DNA from: JBBQIY01 sp964553035
Lineage (GTDB): Bacteria; Verrucomicrobiota; Kiritimatiellia; RFP12; UBA3636
Assembly: GCA_964553035.1 (NCBI GenBank)
Contig: CAZKJH010000001.1
Coordinates: forward strand, 9,289-73,288
Reading direction: 5' to 3'
DNA length: 64,000 nt
Under the pieces are notes generated by a model. The model searched no databases. It had not been told where the DNA came from and was given only the letters and a program-made list of their open reading frames with translations. The position numbers were made by a program, and so were the translations under genes. Below are positions 32,770 to 41,013 of the stretch, one piece after another. Each line of letters opens with the position of its first letter. Position 1 is the first letter of the stretch.

Positions 32770-34137
32770 TTACTCTCCGCCCGTGACTGACAACGTGTCA
32801 TAATTTGCGGTAGCAATATTCTTGAATCCGATTGATACCGTCTCATCATGAGCTACTCGCGCCCAGAAGATCTTGGCCAACTCAGCCGCTTTGAGCCAGA
32901 TCTGACGCTCCTCAGGCGGTGAAGGTTTCAACTTAATAGCCTGAAAAGGAAGCGTTCCATCCACTCCCGGTCGGTAGCTCATGGGCAGCATATCGTAGAG
33001 AGGAGAGAGCGTCAGCGGAGGATCCTGATCAAGAAAGAGAGAGATGTTTCCGTAGTGCATGTCGCTATTCCCTATTAGTACACCAAACCACCAATAAAGA
33101 GAGAGCCGCTCTGCTTCACCATGGCTTATCCAACCTGCATCCCGTAATTTCCCTGCCGCGTGGTTCCAAGGTAGACCGTTTATTCCTAGATAAGCGGCAT
33201 CTAAAGATTCCAACGAAACAACGGCACGTCTACCCGAATTCCCGCATCGATCAAAACGCTCTGATTCCAGAAACGTTCTGCCGGACGCTTGTACGATTCT
33301 GCTGAGCGTGCAGGACTCTCCCGCTTCGGAAAGAACCTGGTTTGCATGATACTCCGCATGCAATAGATCAGACCAACGCTGAGCCTCTGGCTGATCCGTG
33401 TTTCCACTGAATTTAACAAGAACATGACGCAAAGGGTTGGTCGCATCGCATACCGTTGCAAGAAACTTAGGTTGCTCTCCAGCAGCGGACGAACTGGGCC
33501 ACTCCCCATGCAGTGATCTTTCGGCAAATTCAGGATAGTAACGTTCTCTTTCCTTCTCTCGTATGAAATTACGCGTATCCTCAGACAAACCCTGTACACG
33601 CGCAAGCATCTCCTGCCCGATCACAAAGGCACCCGGCATATCTTCACCATAGCGACATAATGCCTCCAAAACCTGAGCGTCACTCCACGCTGAGGGATTT
33701 AGTTGTGCATTCAGCGCACGCGCATGGGATCGAGCAAACCCCCGTCCGAGAAAACCCTGCGGCCGCATATCCTGAAGAAACCACGGTAACCCGGGATAAA
33801 GTCCATCCTTGAAATCATCACCGCGCAAGGATTTCCACGGCTTCTCTTGATAAAAAACATACTCGCCACCTGAAAGCGCATACAACACACCAAGATGCAA
33901 AGCATCCCCGAATTCGTTAATAAGATAGACGGATGATTCATTTGCATGCTGCTGACTTCGCAACGCGTAACGAGCGGATCGTGCCTGTCCGATGCGCAGA
34001 ATACGTTGAGATCCCAATGATTTCAGTGCACGAGAGACTGTCGGCTGGCTCACACCGAATGCTTTCGCCAACTCACTTGCCGAGGAAACACCCCTAGCTG
34101 CAAGATAATCGTATAGCTGTTTATTGATCAAATTCAT
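32770..34137 (-). CDS. yjjJ: HipA-family kinase with N-terminal winged helix (YjjJ-like toxin)
   Basis: 455 aa, similar in length to E. coli YjjJ (HipH). N-terminal winged helix-turn-helix at about 1-60 (VSSASELAKAFGVSQPTVSR, then LKSLGSQRILRIG). The HipA-like kinase follows: K242 in VLVKFSG, GNSDMHYGN with D359 and N364, and YDM with D382 for Mg2+/ATP binding. Family members phosphorylate a target such as a tRNA synthetase and can arrest growth. No separate HipB antitoxin is adjacent, so the built-in HTH may do autoregulation. It lies between two 84-bp repeats, next to a restriction-modification scar, suggesting horizontal transfer. Confidence 0.85.
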   Translation of the reverse strand: MNLINKQLYDYLAARGVSSASELAKAFGVSQPTVSRALKSLGSQRILRIGQARSARYALRSQQHANESSVYLINEFGDALHLGVLYALSGGEYVFYQEKPWKSLRGDDFKDGLYPGLPWFLQDMRPQGFLGRGFARSHARALNAQLNPSAWSDAQVLEALCRYGEDMPGAFVIGQEMLARVQGLSEDTRNFIREKERERYYPEFAERSLHGEWPSSSAAGEQPKFLATVCDATNPLRHVLVKFSGNTDQPEAQRWSDLLHAEYHANQVLSEAGESCTLSRIVQASGRTFLESERFDRCGNSGRRAVVSLESLDAAYLGINGLPWNHAAGKLRDAGWISHGEAERLSLYWWFGVLIGNSDMHYGNISLFLDQDPPLTLSPLYDMLPMSYRPGVDGTLPFQAIKLKPSPPEERQIWLKAAELAKIFWARVAHDETVSIGFKNIATANYDTLSVTGGE

Positions 34138-34656
34138 GCATAGATAGTATCATCTATAAGTTGTTATGTCAAAAATATTTAAACCTTGTTTTTATATGTA
34201 ATTGAATAGATAACGAATAGATACTCAAAGAGAAAACAAGGGTCAGACGTGAATGGCGCTAGTAATCGTAATCCTTGAAGAAATCTTCCAGATCACAATC
34301 AGCTCCAAAGATCCATATCTTGCCTTGATACCCCTCTGTGCGACCTCCGTGGTAAAGTGCTTTAACCATGAAATACATGAAACACATGTCTCCTCTCTCG
34401 TTGATCGCTTTCGGTCGACACTTCCTTTTTTTAAGCATTCGGCAGGGATCCTATTTTCTCTTCCGGATCACATATTCGAATATGTGATCCGGGATAGGCT
34501 CTGTTCACATGAAAATGAAGTTGGGTAATTGATATATCTCATACATTCGACTTTCGTCACTATTTTTTGAGGGTTTGATGTTTAATTCAGTTCGGCGTGG
34601 GCGGTGTAAAGTGTACTCGGAACATTACGTCGCTCGGTCTGGCGACCGTTCCTGAA
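34138..34656. other. 519-bp intergenic region with a 30-bp palindrome
   Basis: Between the YjjJ-like gene and the Vsr remnant. No coding region could be supported. It holds a perfect 30-bp palindrome at 34463-34492 and a copy of the word ACCTCCGTGGTAAA (34343-34356), which recurs at 35455-35468. Nothing else was recognised. Confidence 0.6.
34463..34492. repeat. Perfect 30-bp palindrome
   Basis: CCGGATCACATATTC is followed immediately by its exact reverse complement. There is no loop and no T-run. As DNA this could be an operator or a nuclease/recombinase site. As RNA it would form a hairpin of 13 or so pairs. Function unknown. Confidence 0.85.
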
Positions 34657-35019
34657 TTATGCTTGATATTTCTCTCCCTCCCCACTCGCAACTCTCAATG
34701 TTTCCCGGATAGGACTCGCATATTCGTGATTTTCTTCCGTGATGCTATTCAAGCACTTTTGGCTAGACGATATTTTTGTCAGTTCAGCCGTCAGGCATTT
34801 AAGCAGCTCATCCGGTTTACGCGTCTCGCATTCCCAGACGATCATGACATTCCACCCCAGATCCTGGAGACCGCTGATGTCCTGTTCATCCCGCGCCAGA
34901 TTCCTTGTAAACTTAGTCTCCCAGAAAACCGTTTTTGTCTTCGGCATGCTTGCATCTGGACACCCGGGGTGTCGATGCCAGAAGCACCCATGAACAAAAA
35001 TGGCGGTCTTATATCTCCG
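34657..35019 (-). pseudogene. vsr: Truncated Vsr (very short patch repair endonuclease) remnant
   Basis: On the minus strand the frame reads RRYKTAIFVHGCFWHRHPGC, then PDASMPKTKTVFWETKF, GLQDLGWNVMIVWECE, ending at 34657. This is the C-terminal two thirds of a Vsr endonuclease, which nicks at T:G mismatches made by Dcm. The N-terminal ~50 residues, including the catalytic Asp of the PD motif, are absent. They are replaced by a Dcm fragment at the junction near 35011-35019. Not expected to be functional. Confidence 0.8.
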
Positions 35020-35208
35020 AAAGGCAACTCACCGTAGTTCGCGAAATAAGTTTTTTGGGCGTTTAAATCCCACTCGGAAGAGAATACGCATTCCCCCCCC
35101 TGCTTTTTCCATCGCAAGGCGAAATTCTCCTATCCCGGCAAAAAGATCAATGAAAGTGAAATTATAGTTTTGAGGAGGAGCGAATGGAACTTCATGAAAA
35201 TCTTCTGT
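35011..35208 (-). pseudogene. dcm: N-terminal fragment of a Dcm-type DNA (cytosine-5) methyltransferase
   Basis: On the minus strand it reads EDFHEVPFAPPQNYNFTF, then IDLFAGIGEFRLAMEKAG (motif I, SAM binding), followed in a shifted frame by GECVFSSEWDLNAQKTYF and ANYGELPFGDI (motif II region). A run of eight G, where seven keep the frame, marks a frameshift near 35093-35100. The rest of the enzyme (motif IV Pro-Cys, motifs VI-X) is missing, cut away where it joins the Vsr piece. A TAA precedes the readable region at 35209-35211. Confidence 0.8.
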
Positions 35209-35636
35209 TTATGGAATCGCCAAAGTTCGCGACAAAGTTAGCGACAAAGCTTTTTTCATCCTTCATCATTTCCTCAGGTGCCACGGTAGTGGCGCAATAA
35301 TACACCTAATCCACGTTAAAACTCTTACCTAGAAACTGCCAACGTAGATTATTTATAGTTTACCGACTCGGGGTTTCACGATCCTAACGACCAAAAATCT
35401 GGATAAATCGGCATAATCTGTGGATAGAAAAACAGAAAAACTCCGTGCATCCAAACCTCCGTGGTAAAATATTCTACTCGGTGTTCTTGCTCTCGGTGGC
35501 GAGGTTGTAAACCGCACAGCAGGCTGAATTCCGCTTACGCATCTATTTACAATGACACCCGAACCGTTTACAATCCAAAGCCGTTTAAGTCTATGTACAA
35601 TATCTTTAAACCGACTTCACGGAACGCTTCAAAATT
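35209..35636. other. Intergenic region with copy B of the 84-bp element
   Basis: About 430 bp between the Dcm remnant and the phosphatase gene. Apart from the repeat at 35307-35390 and the word ACCTCCGTGGTAAA, I see no gene. The end is AT-rich and lacks a good RBS for the next gene. Confidence 0.55.
35307..35390. repeat. 84-bp dispersed intergenic element, copy B
   Basis: Same orientation as copy A. Contains AATCCACGTT (35308-35317) and AACGTAGATT (35341-35350), then CTCGGGGTTTC. Together the copies bracket the YjjJ-like gene and the Dcm-Vsr scar. Confidence 0.75.
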
Positions 35637-36911
35637 ATGGCAGAGAGATGGTTGATCGTATCGGTTGCGGGTCTGGGATGGAGCGATGTCTCCAGCCGAT
35701 CCCTGCAACATAGTGCTGGGCTTGAATTCAAGCCCGCTTCAACTGTTTTCCCAGCCGTCACCTGCACCGTGCAAGCGAGTTTCAGAACGGCTTCTTCTCC
35801 GGCATCGCACGGCATGACCTCGAACGGCGTGTTCAGCCGAAACCTCCGCAAGGCGGCGTTCTGGGAGCAGTCCGCCGGCCTTGTCAACGGTTCGCGCATC
35901 TGGGATGGGGCTCGCAAAGCAGGGCGGTCTGTCGGACTTTTCTTCTGGCAGCAGAGCCTTGGCGAAACCGTCGACTACCTCGTCTCCCCCACCCCGCTAC
36001 ACAAGCACGAAGGGGGGATGATCATGCAGCACTACACAAAACCCGGTGAACTCGGCAAGCTGATCGACATCGCGTGTGGAACATTTCCGCTGCACCGCTA
36101 CTGGGGCCCACTGGCATCGCCCAAAGTCGGCAACGTCATCGTCAAAAGCACCGAAACCGCTCTGGATGCCGTGTCGCCGGATGTGGCCTTGCTCTACCTG
36201 CCAACGCTGGATTACGATCTGCAACGTTTCGGGCCGGTAGATCCGCGTTGTGACCGTTCTTTTACCCTGCTCGAGCAGCAGCTCCAGCGGCTGAGCACCT
36301 TGGCGGATAAGCAAGGCCGGCAAATGCTCGTGTTTGGTGATTACGCCATCAGCCCCGTCTCGCAAGCACCTGCATTTCCGAACATCACGCTCCGAAAAGC
36401 AGGTTTCTTCAACACCCGCAGCATCCGCAGCATGGCCTATCCCGACATTTATTCGTCACGCGCCTTTGCTATGGCCGATCACGAAGTCGCACACGTCTAC
36501 GTACACGATGCGTCTGACATCGGTCGTATCAGCGAACTTTTCGCATCAACTGGAGAGTACGAATCAGTCGAACTCAAAACGCCCGACTGCGACTGGGGAC
36601 ATGCCTCAGCAGGCGAGATTCTCCTCACGGCGCGCAAAGGCTCCTGGTGCGCTTATCCTTGGTGGACAGATAAACGCGAAGCACCGGACTATGCCACGCA
36701 TATCGACATCCATTCGAAACCCGGATACGATCCCTGCGAACTCTTCTTCGGCTCGCATTTCCCCCCAACCGTCAGTCTCGACACCAGCCGCATCCGCGGT
36801 ACGCACGGACGGTGCTGCGACATCGCATTCGCCTCGTCTGCCCCTTTAGCCGATCTCGGGGCGGATCCGACAATCCTTTCCATTGCCTCGGCACTCTCAA
36901 AAAGGCTTTGA
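35637..36911 (+). CDS. Alkaline phosphatase superfamily protein (nucleotide pyrophosphatase-like, EboF-like)
   Basis: 424 aa. Starts with ERWLIVSVAGLGWSD, then STVFPAVTCTVQASF with the likely nucleophile T42, the pattern of type I phosphodiesterase/nucleotide pyrophosphatases. The segments YLPTLDYDLQRFGP and QMLVFGDYAIS are in positions expected for metal-binding Asp. There is no signal peptide, so it is probably cytoplasmic. It lies 6 bp before a DHQ-synthase-like gene, and together they resemble EboF and EboD of the ebo cluster known from cyanobacteria and other bacteria. That pairing is from memory and not proven here. Confidence 0.8.
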   Translation: MAERWLIVSVAGLGWSDVSSRSLQHSAGLEFKPASTVFPAVTCTVQASFRTASSPASHGMTSNGVFSRNLRKAAFWEQSAGLVNGSRIWDGARKAGRSVGLFFWQQSLGETVDYLVSPTPLHKHEGGMIMQHYTKPGELGKLIDIACGTFPLHRYWGPLASPKVGNVIVKSTETALDAVSPDVALLYLPTLDYDLQRFGPVDPRCDRSFTLLEQQLQRLSTLADKQGRQMLVFGDYAISPVSQAPAFPNITLRKAGFFNTRSIRSMAYPDIYSSRAFAMADHEVAHVYVHDASDIGRISELFASTGEYESVELKTPDCDWGHASAGEILLTARKGSWCAYPWWTDKREAPDYATHIDIHSKPGYDPCELFFGSHFPPTVSLDTSRIRGTHGRCCDIAFASSAPLADLGADPTILSIASALSKRL

Positions 36912-36917
36912 ATTACC

Positions 36918-38084
36918 ATGAAACAAGATACTGTCATTGATAACCAGTTCACGGTTCGATTCGACTTCCCAGTCGTTTTCACGGAAAACGCCTTTGCACT
37001 CGATTCTGATTTACTCTGCCACATCGTCGACAAGCTCGGCGAAAAACGCCGTCAGCGCGTCGTTGTCTTCATCGATGCTGGCCTTGCCGAAGCAAAGCCA
37101 GAACTAGAAGCCTCAATCCGCGATTACGCTCACGCGCATGCAGAGGTCTTCGAGCTAGCCACGGATCCTATTCGCCTTCCCGGTGGATTTACAGTCAAGA
37201 ACGACAATGCGATACTGAAGGACATCATTTTTACACTGGGCAACCTTCACATGGACCGGCAGAGCTTCGTACTCGCCATCGGCGGTGGAAGCCTGCTGGA
37301 TGCCGTCGGACTCGCCACAGCACTACTGCATCGCGGCCTTCGCCTCATCAGAATGCCCACCACGGTTCTTGCGCAGGCCGATGCTGGTATCGGCGTCAAA
37401 AACGGCATCGATCATCACGGACAGAAAAATTTTATTGGCACGTTCGCCCCACCCTTTGCTGTTATCAACGACCTGTCTCTCCTCACCTCGCTACCGAAAA
37501 CCGAACGAATCGGCGGTCTTGCGGAAGTGGTCAAGGTCGCTATTATCCGCGACGCAAACTTCTTTGCACAACTGGAACAAGATGCCGATGCGCTCGTCGA
37601 TGGCGAACCCGTCGCCCTGCGTCGTGCCATCGAAGAATCAGCAGCGATCCATCTGCGCCAAATCTGCACGGGAGGCGACCCGTTCGAATTCGGCTCTGCT
37701 CGCCCGCTGGACTTCGGTCACTGGATCGGGCATCGACTCGAAATCATGTCAGGACACGCCATCCACCACGGACAAGGTGTCGGCATCGGCATGGCAGTGG
37801 ACACCGTTTATGCAACGCTCACTGGCCTTCTTCCGAAAGCCGACAGCGACAGAATCATCGCACTCATCCGCAAGCTCGGATTGCCGCTCTACCTCCCAGA
37901 GCTGGACATGATGCGACCCGACGGCGAGTTGGAAGTGCTGCGCGGCATCAGCGATTTCCGCGAACATCTCGGCGGCCGCCTCTGCATCACGCTACCGACA
38001 TCCATCGGCAGTGCCAAAGAAGTCCACAGCATGGACAACGCCCTCATTGAAAAGGCCATTGCCATCGTCAAAAGGGAGAAGTAG
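36918..38084 (+). CDS. 3-dehydroquinate synthase-family protein (EboD-like)
   Basis: 388 aa. NAD-binding GGGSLLDAVGLATALLHRG, then the family segment MPTTVLAQADAGIGVKNGI, and metal-binding residues expected in GLAEVVKVAIIRD and HWIGHRLEIMSGHAIHHGQG. It closely follows the DHQS/sugar-phosphate cyclase pattern, but the neighbour is a phosphatase-type protein rather than shikimate genes. EboD-like or other cyclitol-forming function is more likely than aromatic biosynthesis. The end of the gene is followed by an 88-bp tandem repeat. Confidence 0.82.
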   Translation: MKQDTVIDNQFTVRFDFPVVFTENAFALDSDLLCHIVDKLGEKRRQRVVVFIDAGLAEAKPELEASIRDYAHAHAEVFELATDPIRLPGGFTVKNDNAILKDIIFTLGNLHMDRQSFVLAIGGGSLLDAVGLATALLHRGLRLIRMPTTVLAQADAGIGVKNGIDHHGQKNFIGTFAPPFAVINDLSLLTSLPKTERIGGLAEVVKVAIIRDANFFAQLEQDADALVDGEPVALRRAIEESAAIHLRQICTGGDPFEFGSARPLDFGHWIGHRLEIMSGHAIHHGQGVGIGMAVDTVYATLTGLLPKADSDRIIALIRKLGLPLYLPELDMMRPDGELEVLRGISDFREHLGGRLCITLPTSIGSAKEVHSMDNALIEKAIAIVKREK

Positions 38085-38106
38085 CGAGTGGCGAGTTGTG
38101 AGTGGT

Positions 38107-38282
38107 GAGTGGCGAGTTGCAAAAGCCTGTAGCCGTGATCGGTGATCACGGACTACTCCGGCCTCGCCGAGGCCAGCCACAGGGGAGAAATAGCGAGTGG
38201 CGAGTTGCAAAAGCCTGTAGTCGCGATCGGTGATCACGGACTACTCCGGCCTCGCCGAGGCCAGCCACAGGGGAGAAGTAGC
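38107..38282. repeat. Two tandem copies of an 88-bp hairpin-rich repeat
   Basis: Copies at 38107-38194 and 38195-38282 differ at only a few positions. Each holds two stem-loops: CGTGATC-GGT-GATCACG with flanking GTAG/CTAC, and GGCCTCG-CCGAGGCC. The start resembles the end of the DHQS-like gene and the following GAGTGGCGAGTTG words. Reminiscent of REP/BIME elements. The whole 38085-38405 stretch contains no gene that I can support. Confidence 0.85.
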
Positions 38283-38405
38283 GCGTGCAAACGGTTCGTC
38301 CAATGGTATCTGATTTTCCTCTCTCCCTTCAATCAGTCTCTGTTTGAAGGTTTTCATGTCGCAACTCACAACTCGCAACTTCTCACAACTTCCCACAAAT
38401 CTCTC

Positions 38406-38434
38406 TTGCTTGCAATAACACCTTCAAGTAGAAT
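38406..38434 (+). promoter_or_regulatory. Sigma-70-type promoter for hldA-gmhB
   Basis: TTGCTT (38406-38411), 17-bp spacer, TAGAAT (38429-38434). About 44 bp upstream of the hldA ATG. Confidence 0.5.
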
Positions 38435-38477
38435 GTTATGAATATTACCTAGGCGACATCAACACCATTTTTTATCC

Positions 38478-39470
38478 ATGATACAAAGACCTGAAAAACT
38501 CGAAGCGATCCTCGCTGCAATCAAAGGCAAACGCATCGTGGTCATCGGCGATGTTATGCTCGACAACTACATTTGGGGAGACACCTCCCGAATCTCGCCC
38601 GAGGCCCCAGTCCCCATTGTCAAAGTTGCCGAAGAAACATATACGGCCGGTGGTGCCGCTAACGTTGCCCTCAACATCGCCTCGCTCGGGGGCTCGGCTC
38701 AGCTTTTCGGCAGAATTGGTGACGATGCCAATGGGCAAAAGCTCGCCTCCGTCATCAAGGCCGGCAATGTTGAAATCCTGCCAGGTGTCATCAGCACAGC
38801 TCACGAAACCATCGTCAAAACGAGGATTATCTGTCGCCGTCAACAAGTCTGCCGCCTTGATCGCGAAGCCGCGCCCGAAACGTTCGCCTTGGCTCTTCAC
38901 GAAATCACTAAGACCCTCGCAGCCGCCATGAGAGATGCCGACGCCGTTATTATTTCGGACTACGGCAAAGGCATCGTCACCACCGAATCTGTTAAGGCCA
39001 TCCAGCAGGCCGCTCCGGCGAAGCTCTTCATCGCGCTTGACCCTAAACCGCGCGCTGGTATCCAGTACCACCATCTCTCCGTCATGACACCCAATCGTGC
39101 TGAAGCTCTCAAGCTAGCCGGCATTGAAGAGGACGCAGGCGTCTTTCCTGCAGAAGAAGTTTTTAGACGCATACGTGAAAAATTCGCGCCCGAACACCTT
39201 GTCGTCACTATGGGCTCTGATGGGATGCTGATCAGCCCGAACGGTCAACCTGCAGAACAGATCCCTACCGTCGCGCGCGAAGTCTTCGACGTCTCCGGAG
39301 CCGGAGACACGGTCATCGCAGCGCTCACCCTCGCCTCCGCCGCTGGCGTATCGCTTTTCGATGCTGCACGCTTCGCCAACACGGCGGCGGGATTTGTTGT
39401 CGGCAAGCTCGGAACGGCAACCGCCACCCCCGAGGACATTCGCCGTTATGCGGCAGAGGCTTCTAAATGA
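38478..39470 (+). CDS. hldA: D-glycero-beta-D-manno-heptose-7-phosphate kinase (HldE kinase-domain type)
   Basis: 330 aa, matching only the N-terminal kinase half of E. coli HldE. VVIGDVMLDNYIWGDTSRIS and the PfkB signature DVSGAGDTVIAALTLAS identify a ribokinase-type sugar kinase specific for heptose-7-P. It makes heptose-1,7-bisphosphate for LPS inner core. The cytidylyl/adenylyl transferase domain is absent and would have to be encoded elsewhere. Stop overlaps the gmhB start (ATGA). Confidence 0.92.
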   Translation: MIQRPEKLEAILAAIKGKRIVVIGDVMLDNYIWGDTSRISPEAPVPIVKVAEETYTAGGAANVALNIASLGGSAQLFGRIGDDANGQKLASVIKAGNVEILPGVISTAHETIVKTRIICRRQQVCRLDREAAPETFALALHEITKTLAAAMRDADAVIISDYGKGIVTTESVKAIQQAAPAKLFIALDPKPRAGIQYHHLSVMTPNRAEALKLAGIEEDAGVFPAEEVFRRIREKFAPEHLVVTMGSDGMLISPNGQPAEQIPTVAREVFDVSGAGDTVIAALTLASAAGVSLFDAARFANTAAGFVVGKLGTATATPEDIRRYAAEASK

Positions 39471-40006
39471 TACGAGATGCTTTATTTTTAGATCGTGACG
39501 ACACGATGATTTACGACGATGGCTATATGGGGCATCCCGAGCAGATCCGGCTGTTGCCCGGGGTTGCGGAAGCTCTCCGAAAAGCAGCGACACGCTTTCG
39601 TCTCTACTTGGTCACCAACCAAAGCGGCATCGGCCGCGGGTTATATACACTCGAAGATGCAGAAGCGTGTAATCGGCGGTTGCTGGAGTTGCTCAAACTT
39701 CCGGAGCTGGGGTTTGACGGAATCTGCATTGCACCCGAAAAGCCTGGAGAACCCTCCCAATACCGGAAGCCCTCGCCTGCCTACATCCTCGAGAAAATTG
39801 ATCAAGATGACCTTGATGTCGAAGCCTGTTGCATCATTGGCGACAAGGTCTCCGATCTCGAATGCGGACTCAACGCTGGCATCCGCTCCATCCTCGTTGG
39901 AAAGGGCGAAGGAGAACCGCGCGCGGATGCGCTGCAGTTCGCACAGAAAAACGGCATGTCTGTCTTCAAGTCGCTCCCCGATGCCATTGAGGCGATACTC
40001 GGATAA
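39467..40006 (+). CDS. gmhB: D-glycero-beta-D-manno-heptose-1,7-bisphosphate 7-phosphatase
   Basis: 179 aa, the usual size. HAD motif I is LFLDRDDTMIYDDGY with D9 and D11. Motif II is LVTNQSGIGRG. Motif III/IV is IIGDKVSDLECG. Converts heptose-1,7-bisphosphate to heptose-1-phosphate, the step after HldA. Translationally coupled to hldA. Confidence 0.94.
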   Translation: MIRDALFLDRDDTMIYDDGYMGHPEQIRLLPGVAEALRKAATRFRLYLVTNQSGIGRGLYTLEDAEACNRRLLELLKLPELGFDGICIAPEKPGEPSQYRKPSPAYILEKIDQDDLDVEACCIIGDKVSDLECGLNAGIRSILVGKGEGEPRADALQFAQKNGMSVFKSLPDAIEAILG

Positions 40007-40066
40007 GGCTCAGATAATTATTCGAGAGCACTTGTGAATAAACCACCCTGCTGGGCCGTCTAAGAA

Positions 40067-40645
40067 ATGAAGATTAACGTATCAGACTGTGAGCTTCTAG
40101 AGAAAGCGAGAGAAGGCGACTTCGAAGCTTTTGCTCAGCTCACGGAACCGTACAGAGGCAATGCCTGCGAGTTTCTGTCGAGGCTCGTAGGGGAAGGTTT
40201 AGCAGAAGATGTTTTCATGAAGGCCACACTCAATGCGTGGCGAGCACTCAAATCTTTCAGCGGAAAATCTTCTTACAAGACGTGGCTCTTTAGCATTGCT
40301 CGGTACGCAGCGCTTGATGAATTACGAAAGGGAAAATCACGAAACGAGGTTTCAACAGACGATGAAGAATCTGCTGTGGCGATTAGCCGACTCGAAGATC
40401 CAACAACGCCAACACCCTCTAAAACCTTAGAAAACGAAGAAAGGAGTCGGATCCTAGAGAAAGCCCTTGAACAACTACCCGAAACGCATCGATCTGTGCT
40501 CGTGCTCTACTATTATCAAGACTTCCAATACGCTGAAATTGCTGAAACACTTGGACTCTCAATCGGAACCGTCATGTCGAGACTGCACCACGCCAAGAAA
40601 AAACTAGAACAAGTGCTCACACAGTACAAAGAGGATCTATTTTAG
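40067..40645 (+). CDS. ECF-type RNA polymerase sigma factor
   Basis: 192 aa with sigma2 (FMKATLNAWRALKSFSGKSSYKTWLF) and sigma4 (LEQLPETHRSVLVLYYYQDF, then YAEIAETLGLSIGTVMSRLHHAKKKL). No sigma3. The following two genes form a tight unit with it: a one-TM protein and an exported protein. The first TM protein is probably its anti-sigma factor. Confidence 0.92.
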   Translation: MKINVSDCELLEKAREGDFEAFAQLTEPYRGNACEFLSRLVGEGLAEDVFMKATLNAWRALKSFSGKSSYKTWLFSIARYAALDELRKGKSRNEVSTDDEESAVAISRLEDPTTPTPSKTLENEERSRILEKALEQLPETHRSVLVLYYYQDFQYAEIAETLGLSIGTVMSRLHHAKKKLEQVLTQYKEDLF

Positions 40646-40647
40646 CC

Positions 40648-41013
40648 ATGAAACACGAAGAAATCAAAAACCTACTCCGCGAAAGTGCGACGGCTATACC
40701 TCTCAGGCCGGCTGCGGAATTCTGGGCTGATTTTAAAAATAAAGCCACAGTAGCTGTCGATGAGACCCAAGATGTTTTCGTACCAAAGCGCCAGACTTGG
40801 TTGGCGCGTTTCTACCCCGCCCTCGCCTCAGCGGCATCCATCGCCGCATGCGCAGTAATCTATATTTCACTCCAGAGCCACCACGAGCCTTACCGCGCAC
40901 TCGATAGCTTCCGTATCGGCTCTAACTTTCAGAACAACGGTGCTGTGGTCATCACGGATTCGGCAACGGATGCTACCATTCTCTGGGTCATGACAGAGGA
41001 GGAGGAATCATGA
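40648..41013 (+). CDS. Probable anti-sigma factor, single-pass membrane protein
   Basis: 121 aa, start 2 bp after the sigma stop. One transmembrane segment near 50-72 (FYPALASAASIAACAVIYISL). The N-terminal ~45 residues are cytoplasmic and would face the sigma factor; no HxxxCxxC zinc motif is seen. Short C-terminal part reading TDSATDATILWVMTEEEES. The assignment rests on context. Confidence 0.6.
   Translation: MKHEEIKNLLRESATAIPLRPAAEFWADFKNKATVAVDETQDVFVPKRQTWLARFYPALASAASIAACAVIYISLQSHHEPYRALDSFRIGSNFQNNGAVVITDSATDATILWVMTEEEES

Noticed and set aside
34253..34528. Open frame in the gene-free region next to the palindrome
   Set aside because: Low-complexity, no RBS, no recognisable domain, and it runs through the perfect palindrome. 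Likely a chance frame.
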